From: Paraburkholderia podalyriae
Lineage (GTDB): Bacteria; Pseudomonadota; Gammaproteobacteria; Burkholderiales; Burkholderiaceae
Reading direction: 5' to 3'
Assembly: GCF_014397785.1 (NCBI RefSeq)
Contig: NZ_VZQQ01000005.1
Span: forward strand, 62,001-126,000
DNA: 64,000 nucleotides
Part shown: positions 42,915 to 51,794 of the stretch, in pieces
How the letters are laid out: each line of letters opens with the position of its first letter
Numbering within the stretch: the first letter of the stretch is position 1
The notes under the pieces: model-generated
The model's database searches: none
What the model saw: the letters and a program-made list of their open reading frames with translations, nothing else
What the model was told of the DNA's origin: nothing
Made by a program: the position numbers and the translations under genes

Positions 42915-44264
42915 TTAGCGCACACCCGCGGATTGCATACGCTCCGGCGTGAAGTAGTCGTTCGAGAAGTTCACGTTGAAGAAAATCCCGGGCGAGTCCG
43001 CCGGATGGCTGCCGAAGATATAAATGCCGCTGTTGAAGTCGTAGAACCAGTTGCCGAGCGAATACGGCACCTTGTAGTCATACGCTGGAACCGTGGTCTC
43101 AAAGCCGGCGCGATAGAGCTTGCCGGACTGGTCATAGGCATCCATCATTCCCCCGCCGCCATCCTCGTCGAAGTACAGCGTCTTCTTGCTGTAGATGTGA
43201 CGCGCACCCGGCTTGAGCGTCAACTCCACGACCCATACGCGGTGCAGCTCCCACCGGACATAATCGGGATTCACGAAATGCGGCGTGGTGATCTTGCTGG
43301 CCGGCGTGTCGTACTGCTGCTTGTAGTCGTTGTACGGAATGTACATTTCCTTCTTGCCGACCAGCTTCGCGTTCCAGCGATCGATCTTGCCGTAGAACAA
43401 CTGGATGTCGTCCATCGTGATCGCGCCGGAATAGCCGGGGTTCGGCGTGTCGTAGGCGAGATCGGGCGCCACGCGCACGCGGCGTTGGCCTGGGTTGTAT
43501 TCCCATGATTGCTGATCGTGATCGGCCGAATCCGTGAAGTACCAGAAGAGCGACGTGTCGCCAATCAGGCGGGCCGGTGACGCGTAGTCGTTATATACCT
43601 GATACCAGATCGCGAGGGGACCCTTCTTGCGAAACTCCGCTTCGTACTTCGGCTCGAAATACGGAAACTGCAGCGAGCTCTTGAACTGCGCAGCAAGAAT
43701 CGGCGTGCCGCTCGAATCGACGAGCCACGTCTTCACGTTGTTTTTCTGGGCCGTTCCGACGTAGCGCATTTCCCAGTCCCACAGCGCCTCCTGTCCGTTT
43801 TTCGGCACCGGGAACGGCTTGCCGCCGAACGCCCCATCGACATAAAGGCCATTTTTTTCGAGCTTGGCACTTTCCGCGTCCTTTTCCGAGTTCTGAAGGT
43901 ACCAGTCCGGATACGAAACCGAGCGGTGCGTCGGGTAAATGTCCATCCGGTAAGTCGGATAGCGCTTGAACAGCTCGATCGAGGCGGCGCTCAGTTTGTC
44001 GGTGTATTGCTGATAGTTCTGAGCCGTGATTTGCAGAACCGGCTTTTCACCAGGAAACGGGTCGGCCCATTTTCCGGAGTCGGCCTTGAACCCGGTCGGA
44101 AAGTCCTTGATGCCCCCCGTGTATGCGGGAATCGTGCCGTCCTTGTTGCCGGCAATTTCCGCTCCGAACGGCGTGGTCCCACTCTCGATTGCCAGCGTAT
44201 ACGGTGAGGCCCAAACCGCGGCGAGTATCGCCAGCGCCTTAAGAAGCTTTGGGAATCTTTTCAC
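42915..44264 (-). CDS. DUF1329 family, exported, LolA/LolB-like
   Basis: 449 aa from a GTG at 44264. A GGAGG five bases before it decides the start; the ATGs at 44279 and 44276 lie before or within that site. The new N-terminus is a good signal peptide (KRFPKLLKALAILAAVWASP then YTLA). DUF1329 proteins have a LolA-like half-barrel expected to bind lipophilic molecules. GNKDGTIPAYTGG near the mature N-terminus is a hallmark. It is usually encoded with DUF1302 in hydrophobic-substrate clusters. It probably shuttles the substrate through the periplasm. Confidence 0.92.
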   Translation of the reverse strand: MKRFPKLLKALAILAAVWASPYTLAIESGTTPFGAEIAGNKDGTIPAYTGGIKDFPTGFKADSGKWADPFPGEKPVLQITAQNYQQYTDKLSAASIELFKRYPTYRMDIYPTHRSVSYPDWYLQNSEKDAESAKLEKNGLYVDGAFGGKPFPVPKNGQEALWDWEMRYVGTAQKNNVKTWLVDSSGTPILAAQFKSSLQFPYFEPKYEAEFRKKGPLAIWYQVYNDYASPARLIGDTSLFWYFTDSADHDQQSWEYNPGQRRVRVAPDLAYDTPNPGYSGAITMDDIQLFYGKIDRWNAKLVGKKEMYIPYNDYKQQYDTPASKITTPHFVNPDYVRWELHRVWVVELTLKPGARHIYSKKTLYFDEDGGGGMMDAYDQSGKLYRAGFETTVPAYDYKVPYSLGNWFYDFNSGIYIFGSHPADSPGIFFNVNFSNDYFTPERMQSAGVR

Positions 44265-44278
44265 ACGTGCCTCCATCA

Positions 44279-45976
44279 TCAAAACGTTGTCTGATAGGTG
44301 ATGCCGATCCACGACTTGTCGCTGTACGGTGCACCGAGCGCCGTCGCGGCTCCCGCCGTTGAGTACCCCTTCTTGTTCAGGTAGTAGGTGTAGGTAATGT
44401 CCACCTCATGCTTGTTGTAGATCGTGAAATCAAGCCCGATCACGAAGGTGTTCTGCCCCTGTGCTTCGGCCGCTGGCGCGATGACAGATGAGTAGCCCTT
44501 CAGATTCAGATTAACGAACAGTGGCATCGTCAAATCAACCCCAGGGAAAACCTGATACCACTGCGGGCTCGCACCAATGCCGATCCCGGCCCAGAAGCGC
44601 GTCGAGCAGTTGTTAAACGCGGAGTTGCCCGATGCCGAACATTGGCCCGTGGTGTCATAGCTGGAATTGGCAAAGTTCCGCGCATTCGATTGCACGCTTA
44701 GCAGCTGGTTGAACGCGAATTCCGCCTGCAGGAACATGTTGTCCCACACGGGCGTCTTGCCGAACGACTGCGTGACGTTCAGCAGGCCGTGCAGCGTGCG
44801 ACCCGTCGGCGCATCATTGACGGTCGTCGTGTTCACGGCGTTCAGTGGCATATTCCAGCGATACGACAGCTCGCCTGCCACTGCCGCGCTGCCGATCGCA
44901 CTGTTGAAGCCAGCGCCGATCAGGTTCACGTCGTTGCCGTACTTCGCCGTAACACCAGGAAGGTTGGTGCCTGGGAAGAGTTCCGGTCCGGCACCCGGGA
45001 GTAGCACCGCCGCCCATGGCATCTTCATCGCGAAGTGGCGGTACGTGAATTCATAGGTCGTTGCGATCGAATCGACGCGCCACTTGCCGTCGATGCCGAA
45101 ATCGCCGATCTGGCCTTTGGTCGGCGCGATGCGCGGAATCGCGAATGTGCCCAGCCCCGGAATGTTTTGGTAGCTGGCGATCGGAGGGCCGTAAAGAATA
45201 GGATCCGCGCCGCCGAAATACGTGCCGCCTTCAGGCAGCCGATCGTGATTCCATTCGAACGTGTACTGTGCGCCGAGGGAGAACGTGTCGGTAATGTTCG
45301 TCGTCACGTTGGCCTGAGCCGTCGGCAACACGATTTCCTTCAGCGAAGCGCTCGGGCTTTGCGTCAGTTTCATCAGGTCGAGCGGCTGCTGACCGATGGC
45401 CACCGAGTTCGCGCCCCCCAGCGTGGCAAACGCCGACTGCCCCCAGGTGACCGCAGTCCGGCCGAGCTTGACGTTGACCGAGTGACCACCGAGGTCAAAC
45501 GTGTGGAACACGAACGCATCACGCAGCTCGGCGCTCGGCCCCTGGTAGTACTTCTTGACGTAGCTGGTGTACTCGTTATTCGGATAGTTCGGAGGAAATG
45601 CAGGATTGCTCGTATTGTGATTCTTGAACGTCGGGTCGTACCACGCGTCCATACTGATGCGGAAGCCGGTCGTTTCCTTGTACTTGAAATCGAATTCGCT
45701 GTAGAGGTTCAGCATCGACTGGATCGTGCTGAACTTCGGTGTCGACAGATCGCCTTCGTCGTAGGTCGGGCTGTTCGTGTAGAAGTGGCTCGGGTTCTGA
45801 AGCCGGATGTCGTAGTCCGCACGCAACGTGTTGTCCCATTCCATGTCGATGTCCGGGTTCGGCACATCGAAGTGGAAGGCGTTGGCGTTCGCGCTCCACA
45901 ACCCGCACGCTGCAGCGATGCAGGTCGCGTGCACGCCAAGGCTGATCGCACTTGGCTTTAGAGTCTTCTGTTTCAT
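44279..45976 (-). CDS. DUF1302 family outer-membrane protein
   Basis: 565 aa with a signal peptide (MKQKTLKPSAISLG ... ANANA). The mature part shows alternating beta strands, aromatic girdles and a terminal Phe, as in outer-membrane barrels. NVKLGRTAVTWGQSAFA is the family marker. Members lie in clusters for steroids, terpenoids and other hydrophobic compounds and are thought to admit them. AAGAGGAGA precedes the start. First gene of the DUF1302-DUF1329-YCF48-MMPL set. Confidence 0.93.
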   Translation of the reverse strand: MKQKTLKPSAISLGVHATCIAAACGLWSANANAFHFDVPNPDIDMEWDNTLRADYDIRLQNPSHFYTNSPTYDEGDLSTPKFSTIQSMLNLYSEFDFKYKETTGFRISMDAWYDPTFKNHNTSNPAFPPNYPNNEYTSYVKKYYQGPSAELRDAFVFHTFDLGGHSVNVKLGRTAVTWGQSAFATLGGANSVAIGQQPLDLMKLTQSPSASLKEIVLPTAQANVTTNITDTFSLGAQYTFEWNHDRLPEGGTYFGGADPILYGPPIASYQNIPGLGTFAIPRIAPTKGQIGDFGIDGKWRVDSIATTYEFTYRHFAMKMPWAAVLLPGAGPELFPGTNLPGVTAKYGNDVNLIGAGFNSAIGSAAVAGELSYRWNMPLNAVNTTTVNDAPTGRTLHGLLNVTQSFGKTPVWDNMFLQAEFAFNQLLSVQSNARNFANSSYDTTGQCSASGNSAFNNCSTRFWAGIGIGASPQWYQVFPGVDLTMPLFVNLNLKGYSSVIAPAAEAQGQNTFVIGLDFTIYNKHEVDITYTYYLNKKGYSTAGAATALGAPYSDKSWIGITYQTTF

Positions 45977-46120
45977 GCGTCTCCTCTTGTCTTTGTCGAG
46001 CTGCCGCAGGAAGGGCCCAAGGCCGTTGGACTGCCGCAGACTTTTGCAATGAAGCGAAACCGGCCTCCCTACCTCGTCAGCATCGCGTCTCAGATCCTTC
46101 CAACCGCGTCACCAGAATGC

Positions 46121-46131
46121 GAATGCTGTTC
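46121..46131. promoter_or_regulatory. GAAC-N3-GTTC-like site 6, one mismatch
   Basis: GAATGCTGTTC, 145 bp upstream of the DUF1302 start; suggests the transport genes belong to the same regulon. Confidence 0.35.
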
Positions 46132-46433
46132 GGAAAGATAAACGCTCGAAACTCGACTGTCAACGCTCGCTCACCCCTAAGTGATGCAATTTTCCGAACG
46201 ACTTTCTAAATGCGGGGTAAACGTGGATTTGAGTTCGTTGATGAACTCGAAGCGGTCCGCGCATGGCCAGAATCGCACTGGTGCCCAATGCGTGCAGAGT
46301 GCGTGACGCTGACGAGACAGTGGTGACGCTTCCATTGGCGAGGTGTCCGCTTCGACTGCGCAGATTGGCGATGCAAACCATGGATGGCTTTCGGAAAACC
46401 GTCAGAGCGGATGATGAATCGATAGGCAGGCCG

Positions 46434-46487
46434 GACGCAGCGCGAAAGCAGGACGCAGCGCGAAAGCAGGACGAATCGCGGAAGCAG
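46434..46487. repeat. 18-bp imperfect tandem repeat, three copies
   Basis: Two identical copies of GACGCAGCGCGAAAGCAG and a third with three changes. On the plus strand the unit would encode DAARKQ. No supported gene covers it. Confidence 0.85.
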
Positions 46488-46570
46488 CCGAAAACGCTTG
46501 TGCGATCGGATCAGTTTCCTTGGCAGTCCTTTTGTACAGGCTGGTCATGGACCGCGATCAGACGAATCCC

Positions 46571-46819
46571 TTATCCCGTTGCTGCGTAGAAGTGCCTTTC
46601 TGGTTTGCGGGGAGGAGGCGGGAACACGCGCCATGCCCCGTCGTCGTGCCGAAAGAAGAATATCGCGAAAGCGTTCTCAGCGGCGGACGACCGCGCAAGT
46701 ACACATTTCGTCTGGCCTGAATTTGCGAAAGTGCATCGGGTGATGTGCACCGAGGTGGTTGCAGTGGGCGCAATCCACTTGTCGATCAGCGAACGCAAAG
46801 AACTTTCCCCAAGCTTCAT
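46571..46819 (-). CDS. Small hypothetical protein, 82 aa
   Basis: The ATG at 46819 has AAGGAG seven bases upstream. The protein (MKLGESSLRSLIDKW start, then a conserved-looking FFFRHDDGAWRVFPPPP near the C-terminus) resembles small Burkholderia proteins of unknown function. No membrane segment or signal peptide is visible. It stands alone between the DUF1302 promoter gap and the second TetR gene. Confidence 0.7.
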   Translation of the reverse strand: MKLGESSLRSLIDKWIAPTATTSVHITRCTFANSGQTKCVLARSSAAENAFAIFFFRHDDGAWRVFPPPPRKPERHFYAATG

Positions 46820-46966
46820 GTCCAGCTCCTTCTACCGCCCTGTGCGCGCTGCTGACATCACAACCGCGAACGCATATTGGCGACGCTAACCAGCCAACCC
46901 CAAACCCTGCGTATTTGCTGCTTCGGCTCGCGACACAGCGGGAATGGCCGGGTTCCGACGTAATGT

Positions 46967-46998
46967 GTCGGTTGACTAAATACTAGTAGTCAGCCGAC
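46967..46998. promoter_or_regulatory. Inverted repeat O1
   Basis: Arms GTCGGTTGACTA and TAGTCAGCCGAC (11 of 12 positions pair) around an 8-base centre. Possible operator of the adjacent TetR protein. Confidence 0.5.
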
Positions 46999-47115
46999 CC
47001 ATTATCAAGCCCAGATGACACCAGGGGAAATGCTGGTATGGACAAACCTACCCTTTATTCCGGTAGGATGTGTGATGTCGCGAGTGACGTGATCAGACTT
47101 TATCTAAAAGCTAAT

Positions 47116-47151
47116 TAGTCGGAAGACGCATATTTATTCGTCATCTGACTA
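47116..47151. promoter_or_regulatory. Inverted repeat O2
   Basis: Arms TAGTCGGAAGACG and CGTCATCTGACTA (11 of 13 positions pair) around a 10-base AT-rich centre, 134 bp before the TetR start. The outer sequence matches O1 (TAGTC...GAC). Confidence 0.5.
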
Positions 47152-47284
47152 TCATCAGATTAATGCCGGCGCTGCCCGATCAGGATCGAACGTCGCTCGT
47201 ATCACGTAGGGCATAGCCCGCAGATACACATCCCGGACTGGCAAACAAGCGCGAGGACAGCAGACGCCAAGGAGAGCACAACAG

Positions 47285-47944
47285 ATGAAAGACCTGACCA
47301 TCTCATCGGCAGACCTCGGCAACACCGCAGCAGACGGGCCCAAACGGCGCGGGAACAGAACGACCCGCGTGCCCGCCATCATCGAAGTGGCGATCGAGGT
47401 CTTCGCATCCGAAGGTAACGCTGGTTTCACTCAACGCCGCATCGCCAGCGAGGCAGGGATTCGACTGAGGACCTTGCAGCACTACTTCAGCACCCGCGAA
47501 GAACTATTGCGGGCCACGATCGAGGCATACACGGACCGCTATTTCGAGCACTATCGGACGATCGCCGAAGACAGATCCCGGCCACCGGAGGCGCGACTGG
47601 ATGTCATCGTCGACGAGGCGTTCTCTGTACTGACGGCAAACGGCGGAAATCGCGTTAGCGCCTTTGTGCTGGAATCCTGGAGTCTGGCAGAGCATGAGCC
47701 CTTTCTGCATGCCCTGATGGCGAAATCTACTGCGGATTTTCAGGGTCTCCTGGCGGAACTGATCGCGCAGATCAACCCAACCTTGCCCTCGGGAGAATGC
47801 ACGTTGCGCGGCGCCCTACTCCTTTCACATCTGCAAGGTCTGGTCGTCTTTCTTCGCCGGTCCGACGCTGACACAGTTAATGCGGACTCGTTCCGTCACG
47901 CCATGAAGGTCGTCTGGCGAGCGATGAGCAAAGCGTCTCCATAA
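47285..47944 (+). CDS. TetR/AcrR family transcriptional regulator (second)
   Basis: 219 aa. N-terminal helix-turn-helix at about residues 20-70: VPAIIEVAIEVFASEGNAGF, then RIASEAGIRLRTLQHYFSTR. The HYF signature of TetR proteins is present. Ligand-domain helices follow. AAGGAG lies 10 bases upstream. It sits between the transport genes and the large beta-oxidation operon, converging with the terminal P450 gene. The two inverted repeats in its own promoter gap differ from the GAAC-N3-GTTC motif, suggesting autoregulation through a separate operator. Confidence 0.92.
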   Translation: MKDLTISSADLGNTAADGPKRRGNRTTRVPAIIEVAIEVFASEGNAGFTQRRIASEAGIRLRTLQHYFSTREELLRATIEAYTDRYFEHYRTIAEDRSRPPEARLDVIVDEAFSVLTANGGNRVSAFVLESWSLAEHEPFLHALMAKSTADFQGLLAELIAQINPTLPSGECTLRGALLLSHLQGLVVFLRRSDADTVNADSFRHAMKVVWRAMSKASP

Positions 47945-48087
47945 AACTGCAGGGCAGGTGCCTGGGCCAGGGTCGCGCCCAAATGGAGCGGTCGGCGCGC
48001 GCCATCTGACGCGCGCACCGAGCCGCTGACCGCCTTCCAGCGCCGCACGTAGGCGCAACGGCTCACTCAGGCCATGGCGACCGATCG

Positions 48088-49317
48088 TCAGCGGACCACC
48101 TCCCAGACAAGGGGCAAGTGGTACAGCGTGCCGTTCACACCTCCGTGCACACCCGCCTTCTCGCCAGGCTTGATCTGGAAATCCGGAATGCGTTTGAGCC
48201 ACTCTTGAAGGAAAACCTTCAACTCCACGCGTGCAAGGAACGAGCCGGGACAACGATGCGCACCATTTCCGAACGTCGAATGAATCGGCGTGGGGCGAGT
48301 GAAATCGACGTTCAGCGGATCGTCGAACTTTCGGTCGTCCAGACCGTGCAGCGTAGTCGGCATGATGATCATGTCGCCCGCCTTCATAGGTACGCCCTTG
48401 TACTCGAAATCGTGTGTGATTCGCCGCCCTTGATTGACCACCGGGAAACGTCGCAGAAGCTCGTCCACGGCCTTCTGCGTCAGATCAGGGTTGTCGATGA
48501 GCTGCTTGCGGTGGGCCGGGCTGCCGGCGAGGAACCGCGCGATAAAGCCCATTGCCGAGGCAACCGTGTCGAGGCCGCCGATCAGCACGAGACCACAAAG
48601 CCCGCGCACTTCTTCGTCGGTGAGCGAGCGCCCGTCTATTTTCGAATGGACGATCTTGCTGATCAGGTCGTCACCCGGGTTCGCGCGGCGTTCCGCAATC
48701 TTCACTCCCAGGTACTGGAAAATCGCACCCAGCGCCTGGAGCTTCTCGTTGGCATCGACCGGTCGGACCATCTTGTCGGCGAGGCCGAGCAAGTACTCGC
48801 GATCCTCAACGGGCAACGCAACCATGTTCATGAAAATGCCGATCGGCAGATGCTGCGCAAAGCCCGATACGAATTCCACCTCGCCGTTGGGATAAAAGCC
48901 CTCGATCAGTTCGATCGCCATTTCGCGCGCCTTCTCCTCGAGCTTGCCGATCGCCTGCGGCATGAACGCTGGCGCGATCAGCGCGCGATAGGCAGTGTGC
49001 TGCGGAGGATCGAAGAAGATCGGCGGCAACGGTTGATGCTCGACCAGCGGCACCGTGAGCTGCTTCGACGAGAAATTCTCGTAGTCCTTGAGGATGTGAT
49101 AGATGTCATCACCGCGCGTCGCGACCCAGTGTCCGCCGTTGCGGGGTGTCCACAGAATGTCGGGAATGCCTTCGGCATGCAATCGCTTGAGCGACAGATG
49201 GTAGTCGTCTTCAGCACCCGGCGGATTGTAGATATCGATGTCGAACACTCGCTCAGGCGATACGTGCGCGGGAACCGGCGTCAGCTCCGGAGTCGCGCCA
49301 TGATCAGCTACTGACAT
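48088..49317 (-). CDS. Cytochrome P450, P450cam (CYP101)-like (second)
   Basis: 409 aa from the ATG at 49317 (AAGGAGA upstream); the longer frame to 49473 has no such signal. It is a paralogue of the P450 at 9389: I-helix [10 protein letters not shown] (Asp250-Thr251), ExxR Glu286-Arg289, heme loop FGNGAHRCPGSF (Cys356), and LPLVWE at the end. The P450cam Tyr96 position is Gln95 here, different from Thr in the paralogue, so the two probably bind different substrates or orientations. It is the last gene of the fifteen-gene minus-strand operon and has no ferredoxin gene beside it. Confidence 0.95.
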   Translation of the reverse strand: MSVADHGATPELTPVPAHVSPERVFDIDIYNPPGAEDDYHLSLKRLHAEGIPDILWTPRNGGHWVATRGDDIYHILKDYENFSSKQLTVPLVEHQPLPPIFFDPPQHTAYRALIAPAFMPQAIGKLEEKAREMAIELIEGFYPNGEVEFVSGFAQHLPIGIFMNMVALPVEDREYLLGLADKMVRPVDANEKLQALGAIFQYLGVKIAERRANPGDDLISKIVHSKIDGRSLTDEEVRGLCGLVLIGGLDTVASAMGFIARFLAGSPAHRKQLIDNPDLTQKAVDELLRRFPVVNQGRRITHDFEYKGVPMKAGDMIIMPTTLHGLDDRKFDDPLNVDFTRPTPIHSTFGNGAHRCPGSFLARVELKVFLQEWLKRIPDFQIKPGEKAGVHGGVNGTLYHLPLVWEVVR

Positions 49318-49388
49318 CAGTTGTCTCCTTTCTTCAAATCGACCGGTATGGGCCGTCGTAACCGTTGTTCTGGTTTGCTTAACTGCAA

Positions 49389-50522
49389 TTAGAGGAACGC
49401 GCCGTACAGCTCGATATGGTGTTCGGTGTTTCCCCAAGTCATGTCGATGCAGGTGAGCCGCTTCACGTACCACCCCACCGCCAGTTCGTCCGTCATGCCC
49501 ATCCCGCCGTGCAGTTGCACCGCTTGCTGCGCGACGAAGCGTGCACTACGGCCAATCAGCGCCTTTGCGGCAGTCACAGCACGATGGGCTTCCAGCTCGT
49601 CGTCATCGCCAAGTTTCGCCGCGGCAAAGTAGACCATCGATCTCGCCTGCTCTACGGCCGTCAAAATATCGGCGGCGCGATGCTGCAGCGCCTGGAACTT
49701 GCCGATCGGCGAACCGAACTGCTTTCGCGTGCGCAGGTATTCAAAGGTCAGATCGGTCAGCCGCGACATCGCGCCCACCGCTTCCGCGCACAGCGCGAAA
49801 ATGCCTTGATCGACGGTCCACTCGAGCAAGGGATAGCCCTGATCGATGGCGCCGATCACAGCCTGTGCATCGACGCGCACGCCGTCCAGCACCACCTCGG
49901 CGACACGCTGCCCGTCGAGTGCCGGAAAACCTTTGACGCTGACGCCTTGCGTTCGCGCATCGACCGCGAACAGCGTGATGCCGTGCTTGTCGGTCTGCTC
50001 GCCTGCGGTGCGCGCCGAAACCAGCAGAAGGTCCGCGCTATCGCCATGCAGTACGACGCCTTTGCGCCCATTCAGGATGAACCCGTCGGGCGTTGGCTCG
50101 GCCCTCATCGCAACATTCCACAAATCGAAACGCGCGCCCGGTTCAAGCGTCGCCAGCGCGGTCTTCAGGCTGCCGTCCGCGATACCAGCCAGCCACGCCG
50201 CCTTGCGCGCCTCGTGTCCCGCGCGCCCGATCAGCTTCGCGCCGATTACGGCCGTCGAAACGAACGGCTCCAGTACGAGTCCACGCCCGAAGGCCTCCAT
50301 CACGAGCATGGTCTCGACCGGGCCCGTGTCGAGGCCGCCATGATCCTGCGGCACGTTCAGCGCCAACACGCCCATTTCGGCGAGCGTAGACCAGTGCGCA
50401 GTCGACCAGCCCTCGGGAGTGGCGGCGAGACGGCGCCTCGCCTCGAAGTCGTACTCCTTTTCGACGAAACGGCCGACGACGTCGGCCAGCATCTGTTGCT
50501 CTTCAACCAGCGTGAAGTCCAT
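49389..50522 (-). CDS. Acyl-CoA dehydrogenase, short subunit of a pair
   Basis: 377 aa (MDFTLVEEQQMLADVVGRFV start). C-terminal HGGMGMTDELAVGWYVKR matches the short-subunit type also found at 23167 and 54708. Its partner gene ends nine bases upstream. It is expected to form a heterotetramer with that partner, binding FAD and acting on a bulky acyl-CoA; the pairing is inferred from gene order and subtype. Confidence 0.92.
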   Translation of the reverse strand: MDFTLVEEQQMLADVVGRFVEKEYDFEARRRLAATPEGWSTAHWSTLAEMGVLALNVPQDHGGLDTGPVETMLVMEAFGRGLVLEPFVSTAVIGAKLIGRAGHEARKAAWLAGIADGSLKTALATLEPGARFDLWNVAMRAEPTPDGFILNGRKGVVLHGDSADLLLVSARTAGEQTDKHGITLFAVDARTQGVSVKGFPALDGQRVAEVVLDGVRVDAQAVIGAIDQGYPLLEWTVDQGIFALCAEAVGAMSRLTDLTFEYLRTRKQFGSPIGKFQALQHRAADILTAVEQARSMVYFAAAKLGDDDELEAHRAVTAAKALIGRSARFVAQQAVQLHGGMGMTDELAVGWYVKRLTCIDMTWGNTEHHIELYGAFL

Positions 50523-50531
50523 GGCGTGTCC

Positions 50532-51740
50532 TCAGATGCCGAGCGCCTGTTTGGCGATGATGTTTTTCTGCACTTCCGTCGAACCGCCGTAGATCGAAAT
50601 CTTCCGCCAGTCCAGATAATGCGCGGCCAGCGCGTTGAGCAGCTCGCCGTTCGCGGTTTCGCCGCGCCAGTCGGCCTCCAGCGCTGCGCTCACAAAGGGC
50701 ACCGCATAGGGGCCTGCGCACTCCATGATCAGCTCCGTCAACTCCTGCTGAATCTCGGACCCGCGGATCTTCAGCACCGAAGCTTCCGGTCCGATAGGAC
50801 GTCCCGCGGTCTCGGCCGAGACGACGCGCAGAAGCGACCATTCGTGAGCGATCAAATCGATTTCCACCCTGGCAATGCGATCGCGAAAGCGGAGGTCCTC
50901 GATGAGCGGCTTGCCGTGCTTACGCTCGGTGCTGGCAATCTCCTTCAGACGCCGCATGAAACGCTTGCAGTTGCCAAGCCCGGCGATGTTGGTTCGCTCG
51001 TGCCCGAGCAGATACTTGGCGATCGACCAGCCGCGATGCTCTTCGCCGACGAGATTGCTCACCGGCACTTCCACATTGTCGAAGAACACTTCGTTGACGT
51101 CGTGGCCGCCATCGAGCGTGCGGATGGGTCTGACAGTGATACCCGGCGTCGCCATATCGATCAGCAGGAACGAGATACCCTCCTGTGGCCGGCCGCTGCC
51201 ATCGGTGCGGACAAGGCAGAAAATCCAGTTCGCCCATTGCGCGAACGAGGTCCAGATCTTCTGGCCGTTGACGACGTAAAACGATTGACTGTCGCGCTCG
51301 ACCCGGTCCGCACGAGTCTTGAGCGACGCCAGATCGGACCCCGCTCCCGGCTCGGAGTAACCCTGACACCACCAGTCTGCCATCGAGATGATGCGCGGCA
51401 GGAACCGTTCGCGCTGTGCGTCGGTGCCGAATTTCTGGATCACGGGTCCAACCATCGAAAGGCCGAACGGCATCTGGCGCGGCGCGCCGGCGGTGAAGCA
51501 TTCCTCGTCGAAAATGTTGCGCTGCGCGGCGTTCCACGCGGCGCCGCCGAACTGCGCCGGCCACGCCGGGGCGCCCCATCCGTTGTCAGCCAGAATGCGT
51601 TGCCAGCGCACATAGTCTTCGCGTGGCACATGGCGGAAGTTCAGCACCCGTTCACGAATCTCGTCGGGCAAATGTGTCGCGACGAATTCGCGCACCGTGG
51701 CGCGAAATTCCTTGTCGGCGGGACTCTCTTTCAGGTCCAT
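50532..51740 (-). CDS. Acyl-CoA dehydrogenase, long subunit of a pair
   Basis: 402 aa from the ATG at 51740 with GGAG seven bases upstream. Blocks: WPAQFGGAAWNAAQRNIFDE, QGYSEPGAGSDLASLKT, NGQKIWTSFAQWANW, C-terminal IYGGSTEVQKNIIAK with Gly at the MCAD glutamate position. Helix-G segment KYLLGHERT offers the candidate base. Partner of the 377-aa dehydrogenase downstream. Confidence 0.92.
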   Translation of the reverse strand: MDLKESPADKEFRATVREFVATHLPDEIRERVLNFRHVPREDYVRWQRILADNGWGAPAWPAQFGGAAWNAAQRNIFDEECFTAGAPRQMPFGLSMVGPVIQKFGTDAQRERFLPRIISMADWWCQGYSEPGAGSDLASLKTRADRVERDSQSFYVVNGQKIWTSFAQWANWIFCLVRTDGSGRPQEGISFLLIDMATPGITVRPIRTLDGGHDVNEVFFDNVEVPVSNLVGEEHRGWSIAKYLLGHERTNIAGLGNCKRFMRRLKEIASTERKHGKPLIEDLRFRDRIARVEIDLIAHEWSLLRVVSAETAGRPIGPEASVLKIRGSEIQQELTELIMECAGPYAVPFVSAALEADWRGETANGELLNALAAHYLDWRKISIYGGSTEVQKNIIAKQALGI

Positions 51741-51794
51741 CGTCAGGCTCCAGTCGCGGCCCGGCAAAGCGCATTGGCGCCGCCGGGCGCGGAT

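Larger units (their letters stand above)
45977..46570. other. Regulatory and non-coding gap upstream of DUF1302 gene
   Basis: No convincing gene. It contains GAATGCTGTTC (46121-46131; one mismatch to the cluster palindrome, 145 bp before the DUF1302 start), a palindrome GAGTTC-N6-GAACTC at 46231-46248 and a tandem repeat at 46434-46487. Confidence 0.5.
46820..47284. promoter_or_regulatory. AT-richer regulatory gap with two related inverted repeats
   Basis: No gene seen. Two long dyads at 46967-46998 and 47116-47151 share a TAGTCnG core; see their own entries. The stretch from about 47080 to 47160 is notably AT-rich and likely holds the promoter of the TetR gene at 47285. Confidence 0.6.

Noticed and set aside
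46160..46381. Minus-strand 73-codon frame as a regulator fragment
   Set aside because: No helix-turn-helix or other motif could be confirmed in this or neighbouring frames, and there is no good start.
47990..48020. GCGCGC-rich hairpin between the TetR and P450 genes as a terminator
   Set aside because: The arms are self-complementary GC runs with several alternative pairings and no T-tract, so the call is too weak.
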